This document shows positions 25,801 to 34,108 of a DNA stretch of 64,000 nt, piece after piece. Origin of the DNA: Stenotrophomonas tumulicola (GTDB lineage: Bacteria > Pseudomonadota > Gammaproteobacteria > Xanthomonadales > Xanthomonadaceae); assembly GCF_014117215.1 (NCBI RefSeq), contig NZ_JACGXS010000008.1:112024-176023 (forward strand), written 5' to 3'. Both the position numbers and the translations under genes were made by a program. How positions within the stretch are numbered: position 1 is the first letter of the stretch; each line of letters starts with the position of its first letter. Below the pieces are notes generated by a model. It had not been told where the DNA came from and searched no databases. It saw only the letters and a program-made list of their open reading frames with translations.

Positions 25801-27516
25801 ATGAAAAGATTCCAATTCGAAAGTATCAGGCTCATGTCGCATCGCGACGGACGAGCGCGGAAGATTCACTTCCATCCGACGAGCACACTCGTAGTGGGGC
25901 GAAATCACACGGGAAAATCGAGCCTGATTAAGACTCTTTTCCGAACCTTGGGGGCAAGGCCACAAGGTGGCCTGACGGAATGGGATGAGAATACGGTATC
26001 CATAGTCGATTTTTCTGTCGGCGGGGTTAGGTACAGTGCTCTTCATCAGCAGGGCCATAGGGCATTGTTTTCAGCCGATGGCGAGCTATTGACGGCTGCA
26101 AATAACCACGGAGAGTGGACCCGCGCCTTCACGCAAGCCTTAGGATTAAACCTCGTCTTAACCGACAAGAACGCGGCGACGGTGTCGGCGGATGCCAATT
26201 GCTTCTTTCTTCCGTTCTACATCAATCAGGACGGCAGTTGGCAATCGACATGGGATACTTTTGTCGGCCTAAAGCAGTTCCGCGCCCCTGTGGGACCGAT
26301 TCTCGAATATTTCTCGGGTATCAAACCGCCTGCGTACTACTCGCTAAGCGCGGAACGCACTTTGTTGCAGCGAGCCGTCGATGAACTGGAACGTGAGCGG
26401 CGCGCTTTGGAACGCACGAAAGCTCGCTTCCAAGAAAGTGGCTCCCAGCGAACGCCGAAAGTGAATCCCGACAACTTCCAGGCAGAGGTGGGGGAGCTCA
26501 CTCAGGAAGTGTCCGTGCTGAACGCCGAGCAAGAAAAGGTTCGGGAAAAGCTCGTTCGTGAGCAGGAAGCTCTGGAAGGTATTGAGAATCAAATTAGGGC
26601 TGCAAATGCAGCCTTGGAGACCTATGCCAAAGACTCAACCTACATGCGGCAAGAGCCCAGAGAGGCTCTAGTTTGTCCGACCTGTAACGCCGAGCACGAG
26701 GAATCTTTCCTTGAGCTTCTGGACTACGCCGAAGATGCTCGCGTACTGCGGGAGCTTGTTTCGCAATTACACATAAGTGCTAACAAGCTGCGGGAGCAAG
26801 CGGTGCAGACCCGCGCTCGATTGTCCGAGCTCAAGTCGAGCTACAACCGGGTAGCCGAAATCCTTGCCACGAGGCGAGGGGAACTAACGTTCAGTGATGT
26901 CGTCAACAGCATTGGTGCCGAGAACGCTATTCGTTCGTTCGATGACGAGAGCGCCAAGCTCAAGGGTGAGATTGATTCGAAGCTGGGTACGTTGCAGGAC
27001 ATGGATCGCACCTTAAAGGAGCTAACCAGTGCAGCCCGTTCAAAGGAAATCTTAACTGAGTTTCGAGCCGCTTATGCAGCGGCGCTGGTCAAGCTAAACC
27101 TTCATCCACTAGACACGAGTCGCCTCCGCCTCACGAGTAGACCGGACTTGTCTGGAAGCAGTGGGCCTCGCTCAATCTTGGCGTATTACGCCGCCATCTG
27201 GACGGTGTGCTTGGGCAAGCACGGCTCATTCGCCGTTCCACTGGTGATTGACTCGCCAAATCAACAGGGGCAAGACGACATCAATTTGCCCAAGGTACTT
27301 CAGTTTCTCGCCAATGACCTGCCTGTGGGGGCACAAGTCATTGTTAGTACCGAAATGGAGACGGATAACAAGTTCGCGCAGACGATTGAGCTTACGGATC
27401 CTTACAAATTGCTTCGAGAGGACGAATTTTCTGAAGTGGCGAGTTCTATAGAGCCAATGCTGTCCACCATGTATGGCATCTTCGACGGCGCGTCGTCATC
27501 GAGCGAGCGTGGATGA
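25801..27516 (+). CDS. SMC/Rad50-like ATPase, Lamassu LmuB-like
   Basis: A 571-residue SMC-type ATPase. Walker A is GRNHTGKSSL (about residues 32-41). A long coiled coil (about 195-285 and 305-420) is interrupted by CPTC (Cys292, Cys295), a Rad50-type zinc-hook-like CxxC. The C-terminal ATPase half has GSSGPRSILAYYAAIW (signature-like region, about 450) and Walker B PLVIDSPNQQGQDD (about 480). It most likely senses foreign DNA ends or replication intermediates and activates the upstream nuclease. The ATG at 25801 is the only start in the frame after the preceding stop; the nearest AGGAG is 17 bases away, so translation may depend on coupling to the nuclease gene. No small lmuC-like gene lies between the two. 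Confidence 0.7.
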   Translation: MKRFQFESIRLMSHRDGRARKIHFHPTSTLVVGRNHTGKSSLIKTLFRTLGARPQGGLTEWDENTVSIVDFSVGGVRYSALHQQGHRALFSADGELLTAANNHGEWTRAFTQALGLNLVLTDKNAATVSADANCFFLPFYINQDGSWQSTWDTFVGLKQFRAPVGPILEYFSGIKPPAYYSLSAERTLLQRAVDELERERRALERTKARFQESGSQRTPKVNPDNFQAEVGELTQEVSVLNAEQEKVREKLVREQEALEGIENQIRAANAALETYAKDSTYMRQEPREALVCPTCNAEHEESFLELLDYAEDARVLRELVSQLHISANKLREQAVQTRARLSELKSSYNRVAEILATRRGELTFSDVVNSIGAENAIRSFDDESAKLKGEIDSKLGTLQDMDRTLKELTSAARSKEILTEFRAAYAAALVKLNLHPLDTSRLRLTSRPDLSGSSGPRSILAYYAAIWTVCLGKHGSFAVPLVIDSPNQQGQDDINLPKVLQFLANDLPVGAQVIVSTEMETDNKFAQTIELTDPYKLLREDEFSEVASSIEPMLSTMYGIFDGASSSSERG

Positions 27517-27762
27517 TTTGCTTAGTGCACCTTTCACCTTTCGTTCGGGACCTGAAATCGAAATTTGGATGAGGGCACTGCGCGAACCCGTAGGTCATAG
27601 GTAAGTGCGTTGCGTCATTTTCCCGACGTGATGCCGCGTCGCTTGGTTTTCCAAGCGAATTCAGGGGCTTGCAGGGATACTCAGCCTGCTTTCCCAGAGG
27701 GGCCATTTCGTCCGCTTCTGGCTTTGGATGGCTTTTACCGTGTCTATTTTGAGGTTCTGTAA

Positions 27763-30459
27763 ATGGCAACAGTTGCAGAGCAAATAAGAAGCACCAGTGC
27801 AGTAATTTGTCAGAACATTGATGCATTGGGTCAGCAGCGTCCGCTGTTGTCTCAGAATGTGCTGGCGCAGCTACGCAACTTGGCCGAAGGTGTCCTGGTG
27901 CGCCTGCACCAGGGCACTAACGACGCCGAGTTTAGCTTCGATACGGTCAAGCCAGCGCTGGCGTACGTCCGCAGTCAAGGGAAGCTGAACTTCCTCGCCC
28001 GCTTCCATCGCTTACTCCAAGCCAGCAGCTCGCACTACACGCTCGATGGCGATGCCTCTGAGCGGCTGATGCTTAAGTACTACGAGTATATGTACCGTTT
28101 GCGTAGCTTAGTGCGGGCCACCTGCGCGATGGATGTGCTGGAAAATCTGGAGTCGTTTCCGATCGATCTGGATCCCTCGTTGCGCGAGTACCACCAGAAG
28201 ATCGCCCAGCGCATCGAAGTGGCCAGTGGTACGCGCATCGACCGCGAGCGCGGTGCGCGTTACTACATCCACAAGGTCCGTCCCTTCTTCGTCGAGTGGA
28301 GCATCTACTACGAGGTGACCTTCTCGCGCGCGGTGGACCGGGTGAGCAAGTTTGATCGCATCATTGCCTTCACCGACATCGACCTAACCGACAACTACTC
28401 GGCATATTTAGTGCTGCAACGCGACTCGATTCGCGTGCTAGACCAGACGATGCCCATCACGCTCATCCGCGCCTGGGACGTATCCATCCGCCCCTGCGAA
28501 CTGGCCAATTTCGGGAAAGTGCTGGGCATTCGCAGCCAGGTGTCGAGTACCTCGGCCGAATTCCGCTACCTCAACCAGTGGCTAACGAACACGGCAGGAA
28601 GCCTGCTGGACCTGGTAGACATGGACGAGGACGCCTATCAGACCGCCCGCTTCGTTCCCAGATCTGCCGATACCCGCCTTGCCATCTATCCGATTCTCGA
28701 CGAAGCGCGTCGCGTCGTTCGCGCAGGCCTGGCCGGCCACAACCTCCTGCGATACCTGATGCTGCGCCTGCATAATTCTGTGATCCGGGCACAGTACTCG
28801 ACAGATTCGTGCTGGCGACTGTCGAACCTGAACGTTGAGTTCGGCTGCATCCCCTTTGAGACCATGCCGTTTTGCACATCGCTTCGCGATCACAACCCGC
28901 GCTTCGCTGATCTTGTCGAAGCGTTAGAGGCTGGTGATCGGCGGCACGAAATGCTGGCGCGCCGGCTGCACATCAACGTCGAACAGCACGGGATGCTCTA
29001 CACCCCGGCCGAAGATCTGAGCCGGTTCGGCGATACGACGACGCTGATCGCTGTGTTCAATAGCAAACTCTACTACAAGCATGGGCACCGGACGATCGAG
29101 CAAGACAAGGACCACGTCTTTATCCGCGGCTACGAGGATGAGACGGCCGCCATTGTTTCAGCGTTGCAAGCGATCGCGCTGGAGGGCATCGCCGGTTACA
29201 GCCAGGCAGTGGCGCGGTGGCTGCAGCAGGCACCCCCTCACGTCGACGACCCGGTCAAGAAGGATGCACTCGAGCGCCTGTTTGCCGATTCCAAAGTCGC
29301 CTTGATCTACGGCGCAGCCGGCACTGGCAAGTCGACCATGGTCGACCATATCGCCAACTACTTCAATGATAAGACCAAGCTCTTTCTGGCCCACACCAAT
29401 CCAGCCATCGATAACCTCGATCGCAAGGTCAATGCCCAGCACGCGACGTTCCGGACGATCAGCAAACACATTCACCGAACCGGTCCGGATCCCGAATACG
29501 ATCTGCTAGTCATCGACGAGTGCAGCACGGTCAGCAATGCAGATCTATTGAAGGTGCTCCAGAAGACCTCTTTCAGGCTGCTGGTGCTGGTCGGTGACGT
29601 CTACCAGATCGAGTCGATTCAGTTCGGAAACTGGTTCTCAATCACCCGTGCGTTCCTACCAAAGAGCGCAATCTTCGAACTGACCACGCCGTTCCGGACG
29701 AAGAGTCCGGCGCTGCTGCGCTTCTGGGACAAGGTTCGGAATATCGAAGATGATATCGACGAAGTGATTGCGAAGAACGGCTATTCGAGCATCCTGGACA
29801 AGAGCTTGTTCAAGCGCGCGAGCGATGATGAGATTATCCTGTGCCTGAATTACGACGGCCTGTACGGCATCAACAACGTCAATCGTTTCCTCCAAGGTGG
29901 CAACCCTAATTCTGCGGTGATCTGGCGGGAGGCCACCTACAAGGTGGGCGACCCAATTCTGTTCAACGAGTCCGAACGTTTTCGCCCGATTCTGTACAAC
30001 AATCTCAAGGGGCGCATCGTGGCGATACATCAGGGGCTGGAATCGGTGCGATTTGACGTCCAAGTGGAGCGTCCGCTTGACGCCTTCGACGTTGCGGGAA
30101 CCGAGCTGGAATGGGTCACCGATTCAACCGTGCGGTTTTCCGTGATCGACCAGGACACCAGCGACGACGACGACGACGAACCGCACAACGTGGTGCCCTT
30201 CCAAGTCGCCTACGCGGTGTCGATTCATAAGGCCCAAGGCTTGGAGTACGACTCGGTGAAGGTCGTGGTGACCGACGCCAACGAAGACGACTTGACGCAT
30301 AGCATCTTCTATACCGCCGTCACCCGCGCGCGACATCATTTGCGGATCTTCTGGACGCCGGAAACCCAACGTAAGGTGCTCAAGAACCTACAGCGCACGG
30401 TCAATCCCAAGGACGTCGCCATTCTTGCGGCCCGGCAGGGGTTTACGCCCGTGCGCTAG
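27763..30459 (+). CDS. RecD-like SF1 helicase with unassigned N-terminal region
   Basis: An 898-residue protein. Its C-terminal 400 residues are a superfamily-1 helicase of the RecD/TraI kind. Walker A GAAGTGKST lies near residue 518, motif II VIDECSTVSN near 583, LVGDVYQIES near 611, motif V YAVSIHKAQGLEYDSV near 817 and motif VI FYTAVTRARHHLRI near 847. The first 500 residues are a coherent helical/mixed region that I cannot assign to any family. Stand-alone helicases of this design are common in defence islands, and this one follows the nuclease-SMC pair by 246 bases. GC content is somewhat higher than in that pair, so it may be a separate acquisition. GAGG lies nine bases before the ATG. 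Confidence 0.75.
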   Translation: MATVAEQIRSTSAVICQNIDALGQQRPLLSQNVLAQLRNLAEGVLVRLHQGTNDAEFSFDTVKPALAYVRSQGKLNFLARFHRLLQASSSHYTLDGDASERLMLKYYEYMYRLRSLVRATCAMDVLENLESFPIDLDPSLREYHQKIAQRIEVASGTRIDRERGARYYIHKVRPFFVEWSIYYEVTFSRAVDRVSKFDRIIAFTDIDLTDNYSAYLVLQRDSIRVLDQTMPITLIRAWDVSIRPCELANFGKVLGIRSQVSSTSAEFRYLNQWLTNTAGSLLDLVDMDEDAYQTARFVPRSADTRLAIYPILDEARRVVRAGLAGHNLLRYLMLRLHNSVIRAQYSTDSCWRLSNLNVEFGCIPFETMPFCTSLRDHNPRFADLVEALEAGDRRHEMLARRLHINVEQHGMLYTPAEDLSRFGDTTTLIAVFNSKLYYKHGHRTIEQDKDHVFIRGYEDETAAIVSALQAIALEGIAGYSQAVARWLQQAPPHVDDPVKKDALERLFADSKVALIYGAAGTGKSTMVDHIANYFNDKTKLFLAHTNPAIDNLDRKVNAQHATFRTISKHIHRTGPDPEYDLLVIDECSTVSNADLLKVLQKTSFRLLVLVGDVYQIESIQFGNWFSITRAFLPKSAIFELTTPFRTKSPALLRFWDKVRNIEDDIDEVIAKNGYSSILDKSLFKRASDDEIILCLNYDGLYGINNVNRFLQGGNPNSAVIWREATYKVGDPILFNESERFRPILYNNLKGRIVAIHQGLESVRFDVQVERPLDAFDVAGTELEWVTDSTVRFSVIDQDTSDDDDDEPHNVVPFQVAYAVSIHKAQGLEYDSVKVVVTDANEDDLTHSIFYTAVTRARHHLRIFWTPETQRKVLKNLQRTVNPKDVAILAARQGFTPVR

Positions 30460-30807
30460 TGTGCCTCTGCGCACATTCTTGGTACCAGCCGCTAGTCCAC
30501 CCCTCTAGATATAGCGGCGCATGAAGTACGCAATGGATCACGGGAGGGGACGGTCAGCTTCTGGCCGGTGGACGCCCAGCGACTCGAAGCGGACATTCAC
30601 CAAGGCTCTGTTCAGAACGACAAGCCGGGCCTAAACAACCCCCAACGGAGCCCGTAGCAGGCTCTAACTGGCGTCCGGCTTTGCAACGCTTGTCTAGCTC
30701 CTTTGGGGCACCTAAGATCCGAATGCAGGGGATGCGGCCGCAATGGTTGACTGTGGATAAGTCGTATCGCCGAATCCCGGGTTCCGTCTATAGGCTAGTT
30801 TGCGGCC
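30460..30807. other. Non-coding stretch before the cassette array
   Basis: 348 bases with no gene I can support. I looked for an attI or attC site (GTTRRRY core sites) and for integrase-like reading frames on both strands and found neither. A TTG-initiated frame from 30681 covers only the second half of the broken cassette gene and is not a natural start. Confidence 0.6.
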
Positions 30808-30819
30808 AAGGAGAAAGTG

Positions 30820-31034
30820 ATGTCGAGAGTTATTGGAGAAGCGAAGTACGATCCGAGAGCTGGGAAGTGGTATTTCATCATCTACTAGAGAATGGTGACG
30901 TTATCTTCGAATCGGATCATGTCTTCGACAGCCAGGAAGAGGCTGAGCGTTGGCTAGTCAAAGCACTTCGGGGCTTGGCGTCAGAGTTCCCGCCAGAGCC
31001 ACAAGAAGGCAACCCAAAGCCTCCAAAGCCTTGA
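30820..31034 (+). pseudogene. Small cassette gene, broken by a one-base deletion
   Basis: A strong AAGGAG (30808-30813) lies six bases before the ATG at 30820. That frame reads MSRVIGEAKYDPRAGKWYFI then stops at TAG (30886-30888) after 22 codons. The neighbouring frame continues sensibly from 30885 as LENGDVIFESDHVFDSQEEA to the stop at 31032-31034, directly before attC. Restoring one base at TAC-TAGAG joins the two into a protein of about 71 residues with a short Pro-rich tail (NPKPPKP). The fold looks like a small alpha/beta protein; no function is known. Confidence 0.55.
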
Positions 31035-31036
31035 GG

Positions 31037-31094
31037 CGCTAACAATTCATCAAGCCAAACTGGCTTCGCCAGTCGGCTTATTCAGACGTTAGGT
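31037..31094 (+). other. attC site 1
   Basis: 58 bases, from CGCTAAC (R'' box) to GTTAGGT (R' box, fits GTTRRRY). In between, AACAATTCATCAAGCC and the mirrored GGCTTATTCAGAC flank a central hairpin CTGGC-TTC-GCCAG. It begins three bases after the stop of the broken cassette gene. The asymmetry with unpaired bases in one arm is typical of attC. Confidence 0.85.
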
Positions 31095-31100
31095 GCCAAT

Positions 31101-32012
31101 ATGAAGCTGCTCGATGACCTGATTGACCTGCTCGGCGACGACAACGCGAGTCTAAAGTCTGCGTTAATCAAGGCACAGGTACTCGCACATCGTCTTGGGG
31201 ACGAAGAACTGGGTCGCTGGGTCGAGCATGAGCTTCGTGGCTATCCCAATGACGCGGAAGTGCCACCCTACCGGCTTCTTCATCTAACACTCGTTGGTCA
31301 CGTAACCAATGGCTACTACCACTACAATAACCAGACACTCCCTATCCATCATCTAGACCCAGGAATTCGTGAAAGGCTGACAACGAATCGGGTAACGGAT
31401 AGCGTATCCGCAATCGAAGATTGGGCTCAGAAAGACAATGTCGCAGTCGCAATCCCGTCTGAAGCCATGGGGCTGCTATCCAAGCCTCTCTCCGACACGT
31501 ACTACGTTCAACAGGCATGGGGAAGATTCGGGATCGGAGCCGGTAAAGGCGTCTTAACGGAGGTTCGCTCGCGCCTCCTTGAGTTCTGCCTAAAGATTTC
31601 CGACAAGATCCCAGCAGGAACTTCGGAGAAAGATGTGCGTGACAAAGCGGAAAGCGTAGGGGCAAATGACATCTTCCGAAATGCGGTTTTCGGCGACAAC
31701 GCGACAATCGTAGTTGGCAGCGGATCAATCCGTGACATCACGAATTCAGTCAATAAAGGCGATGTCCAGTCGTTGCTGCGGGAGCTCAGTAATGTTGGCG
31801 TGAAACAAGCGGATCTGTCAGACTTGGAAAGCGCAATACAGAGTGACTCACCCTCTGCGGAACTGATGCGGCGCCAGTGGGGCCCACAGGTGAGTGGGTG
31901 GGTTGGGTCAATGATGGGCAAGGCGGGAACGACCGCATGGGAGGTGACCAAAGCAGCAGCAGGCAATATCCTCGCCGCAGCAATCAGCGCGTTCTACGGC
32001 TTTGGCAGTTAA
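31101..32012 (+). CDS. AbiTii-domain protein (gene cassette 2)
   Basis: A 303-residue protein starting with the AbiTii domain: LLDDLIDLLGDDNASLKSAL is followed by LAHRLGDEELGRWVEHELRG and then YPNDAEVPPYR, the characteristic N-terminal block. The domain occurs in proteins assigned to abortive-infection and other phage-defence contexts; the molecular activity is not established. The middle contains a repeat-like SVNKGDVQSLLRELSNVGV helix. The C-terminus (about 270-303) is Gly/Ala-rich and hydrophobic, possibly membrane-active. The gene begins 6 bases after attC1 and its stop lies inside attC2, so the cassette carries no spare sequence. No Shine-Dalgarno is obvious. Confidence 0.75.
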   Translation: MKLLDDLIDLLGDDNASLKSALIKAQVLAHRLGDEELGRWVEHELRGYPNDAEVPPYRLLHLTLVGHVTNGYYHYNNQTLPIHHLDPGIRERLTTNRVTDSVSAIEDWAQKDNVAVAIPSEAMGLLSKPLSDTYYVQQAWGRFGIGAGKGVLTEVRSRLLEFCLKISDKIPAGTSEKDVRDKAESVGANDIFRNAVFGDNATIVVGSGSIRDITNSVNKGDVQSLLRELSNVGVKQADLSDLESAIQSDSPSAELMRRQWGPQVSGWVGSMMGKAGTTAWEVTKAAAGNILAAAISAFYGFGS

Positions 32013-32066
32013 CAGTTCACTCAATCCGACGTTGCTTCGCCACGCGGCTTAGTTCAACCGTTAGGC
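32007..32066 (+). other. attC site 2
   Basis: 60 bases from AGTTAAC to GTTAGGC (perfect GTTRRRY). The arms are GTTCACTCAATCCGAC and GCGGCTTAGTTCAAC around a TTCG-centred loop. The R'' box overlaps the stop codon of the AbiTii gene. Confidence 0.85.
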
Positions 32067-32073
32067 CTAACAA

Positions 32074-32790
32074 GTGCTCATCAGCTACTTCGACGAAGTA
32101 AAGCCAAACCCACAAGGTCAGCCGTACTACTGGCTTGGCGGCCTTATGCTTCGTGATGACGTAATTCAAGACATCGAGTCCGAGCTCAATCAGCTGGCTC
32201 ATCGCTGTTTCGGGTCTTACGAACTAACTCAATCAACGGAGTTCCACGCAACTGACATCTGCTCTGGCAACAGGAATTTCCGACGTTGGTGGGATCCGAC
32301 CAGGCGGCTCGATGTTCTTAAAGAACTTGCCAGAATCATCGACAAGCCCGACGGCGTGTTTAGAATTGCAGTCCGCCTCGACGTCGCAAGGATCGATGCA
32401 TCCGTTGACTATGAAGCAATGGCATTCATGTATATGGTTGAAAGAGTCAATCAGTTCGCCTGTGGCAAAAGAACAACTTCAATCCTTATCGGCGACCTTG
32501 AGCATGGCGGTGTAGTTGAAAGGTCAGTGAGAAATCTTTCCGAGTATCGCCAAAATGGCACCTTGTATGCGTTTGGGCAGAATATCGGAAATGTAGTGGA
32601 TACGGTTCACTTCGCTCAATCTCACCATTCAAGACTGCTACAGCTCGCGGACACCTACATGTGGTTCCAGCAGATGCTCAATCGGACGGACGAACCAGCT
32701 GGAATAAAGATTGAGCTCATACGCTTCTTAAGGCAGGACACTGATATCACGTGGGAACACAAATACAAGTACTGGCCTCCAGAACAATGA
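32074..32790 (+). CDS. DUF3800 family protein (gene cassette 3)
   Basis: A 238-residue DUF3800 protein. Acidic residues typical of this RNase H-like family are present: LISYFDEV at the N-terminus, STEFHATDI near residue 55, SILIGDLEHG near 140 and HSRLLQLADTYMW near 190. The family is common in mobile DNA and defence islands and is predicted to be a nuclease, but no activity is proven. The start is GTG at 32074, seven bases after attC2, with no ribosome-binding site, so translation depends on upstream coupling or leaderless-like initiation. Codon use is AT-richer than in the core genome. Confidence 0.75.
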   Translation: MLISYFDEVKPNPQGQPYYWLGGLMLRDDVIQDIESELNQLAHRCFGSYELTQSTEFHATDICSGNRNFRRWWDPTRRLDVLKELARIIDKPDGVFRIAVRLDVARIDASVDYEAMAFMYMVERVNQFACGKRTTSILIGDLEHGGVVERSVRNLSEYRQNGTLYAFGQNIGNVVDTVHFAQSHHSRLLQLADTYMWFQQMLNRTDEPAGIKIELIRFLRQDTDITWEHKYKYWPPEQ

Positions 32791-32791
32791 G

Positions 32792-32851
32792 GCCTATCAG
32801 TTCGTTCAAGCCGACGACGCTTCGCGACGGGGATTCGTTCGAACGTTGTCG
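32792..32851 (+). other. attC site 3, terminal, with diverged R' box
   Basis: Starts GCCTATC (one mismatch to GCCTAAC) one base after the DUF3800 stop. It contains CAGTTCGTTCAAGCCGAC and the central GACGC-TTC-GCGAC hairpin. It ends at GTTGTCG, which keeps the GTT cleavage core but departs from GTTRRRY. As the last site of an array, its final six bases should derive from the chromosomal target. Confidence 0.7.
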
Positions 32852-33124
32852 AATGTCCACTTCTGGCCGTTAGCAGGCATGCTTCGGAGTCTAAACAGAG
32901 GCAAACATTGATACGAGTGTCTCGATGTCGAATCCATTGCGCCCTATGGCATTGATTCCAAAATGACGCCAGGCATCCGAAGTCCAATCCATGGTTGCGC
33001 AGCTACATCGGGCGACCACCATGGTTCAGCACGCAAAGCCAGATATCTGCTGTCAGCCAAAACACACCTTGAAAAGCGCCGGCATGAAGCCGCGTCAAGA
33101 AGCGTCACCGACCTGGCTTGACCA
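32852..33124. other. Non-coding stretch after the cassette array
   Basis: 273 bases, no gene supported on either strand. It ends at the stop of the minus-strand protease gene. No fourth attC was found; a GTTAGCA at about 32869 lacks the matching arms. Confidence 0.6.
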
Positions 33125-33952
33125 TCAACCAGCGCTTTGCGCTTGGCCAGACATCACGCTCTCAATCCAATCAGCGTAATGGCTAAGGCGCACGTTGCAG
33201 GCTACCTGTCCATAGCGGCCGTATTTGGCCGTCAAAACGTGGCCTTCTACGACTTTCCAGGAGGCCACGCCGGACAAAAGCCATTCATTCCCGACCTCCA
33301 CAAGCACGGGGCTGCCGCTGTCCCCGTTTGCGAGGGCACCTTCAAGTGGTAGCGCCGCCGAGGGCTCATCGAAGCGATAGCAGAACCATCGATCATAGGA
33401 ACTGGTGACCTCGTTGTACGCACGACGAAGTTCCGTGCGGTTGGGGCCACCGAGGCTGTAGCCGGTGGCGCCGTTGCCCGTAGCGCCTTTGCCGATGATC
33501 TTGATTATCTGGCCGGGCTGTACGCTCCCTTCATAGAGTGCGACAGGCGCGATATCCATCACAGGTTCGGCTAGTTTGACCAGCGCGATATCGTCAGTGG
33601 AGGCCAGGAACACCACGATCAACATCGCCTCTCCACTGGCCATTGCTTGATCGATCAGCTCCTGTGGCAGCGCCTTGTACCCAGCATGGACGACGACCCG
33701 CTCAACATCCCTGGGTTTCCCGTCAACGGTGATCCGTGTGAGTTTGGAGTGCAACGGGATCGTATGCGCGGCAGTGATGACCCACTGGGGAGCAATCAAT
33801 ACGCCGTGTCCTTCGCCGGGCATATCTACCAGGGCAGGAAATTCAGAGGCCGGAACCCGATACTCCGAATCATCAACGTCATCCCGAATGACGATGGCAC
33901 TGGCGGTTGATGGCAGCACGACGAACATCAAGAGCAGCAAAAGTCGGGTCAT
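33125..33952 (-). CDS. Secreted trypsin-like serine protease (S1 family)
   Basis: A 275-residue protein with signal peptide LLLLLMFVVLPSTASA. The catalytic triad is visible: His in WVITAAHTI (about residue 62), Asp in STDDIALVKL (about 119) and Ser in LANGDSGSPVLVEVG (about 211), the standard GDSGSP motif. This chymotrypsin-fold protease acts outside the cytoplasm; its substrate is unknown. It lies at the right edge of the accessory region, in opposite orientation to the cassette array. The catalytic set is complete, so it is probably functional. The start is the ATG at 33952. Confidence 0.9.
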   Translation of the reverse strand: MTRLLLLLMFVVLPSTASAIVIRDDVDDSEYRVPASEFPALVDMPGEGHGVLIAPQWVITAAHTIPLHSKLTRITVDGKPRDVERVVVHAGYKALPQELIDQAMASGEAMLIVVFLASTDDIALVKLAEPVMDIAPVALYEGSVQPGQIIKIIGKGATGNGATGYSLGGPNRTELRRAYNEVTSSYDRWFCYRFDEPSAALPLEGALANGDSGSPVLVEVGNEWLLSGVASWKVVEGHVLTAKYGRYGQVACNVRLSHYADWIESVMSGQAQSAG

Positions 33953-34108
33953 GTGTGCTTCCTGCAGCGGCCTGGGTGGCGGATAAGGCGGCAGTGGCCA
34001 GGTGTTGCCCCTTGGCCATGGCCCGTCCGGTTTGAACGTCCATTACACGGGCGATGATGCCACGGCACGGCGGAGGAATCTGGAAACCGGCGACCACGGT
34101 CAGCTGGT

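Larger units (their letters stand above)
30808..32851 (+). mobile_element. Integron gene-cassette array without integrase (CALIN)
   Basis: Three consecutive one-gene cassettes, all in the same orientation, each end in an attC-like site (31037-31094, 32007-32066, 32792-32851). Each site starts within a few bases of the stop codon of its gene and folds around a TTCG-centred hairpin, as integron attC sites do. No intI gene or attI site is seen in the window, so this is a cluster of attC sites lacking an integrase (CALIN). It lies in the low-GC accessory region next to a defence pair. The left border of the first cassette is not visible. Confidence 0.8.

Noticed and set aside
25749..25931. A 60-codon frame between the nuclease and SMC genes as a possible lmuC
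   Set aside because: It overlaps both genes in another frame, has no ribosome-binding site and its sequence looks like a shadow of the ATPase N-terminus.
27640..27657. CGCTTGG-TTTT-CCAAGCG hairpin before the helicase as a terminator
   Set aside because: There is no T-run on either strand; it may be incidental or a regulatory dyad, so I did not list it.
30681..31034. A 117-codon frame beginning at TTG 30681 as the first cassette gene
   Set aside because: There is no ribosome-binding site at the TTG and its N-terminal half is out of frame with the segment that follows a strong AAGGAG at 30808; a frameshifted gene from 30820 explains the data better.
30460..33124. Search for an integron integrase or attI near the cassettes
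   Set aside because: No frame on either strand shows tyrosine-recombinase motifs and no attI-like site was seen; the broken recombinase at 23777-24401 lacks the IntI-specific insert.
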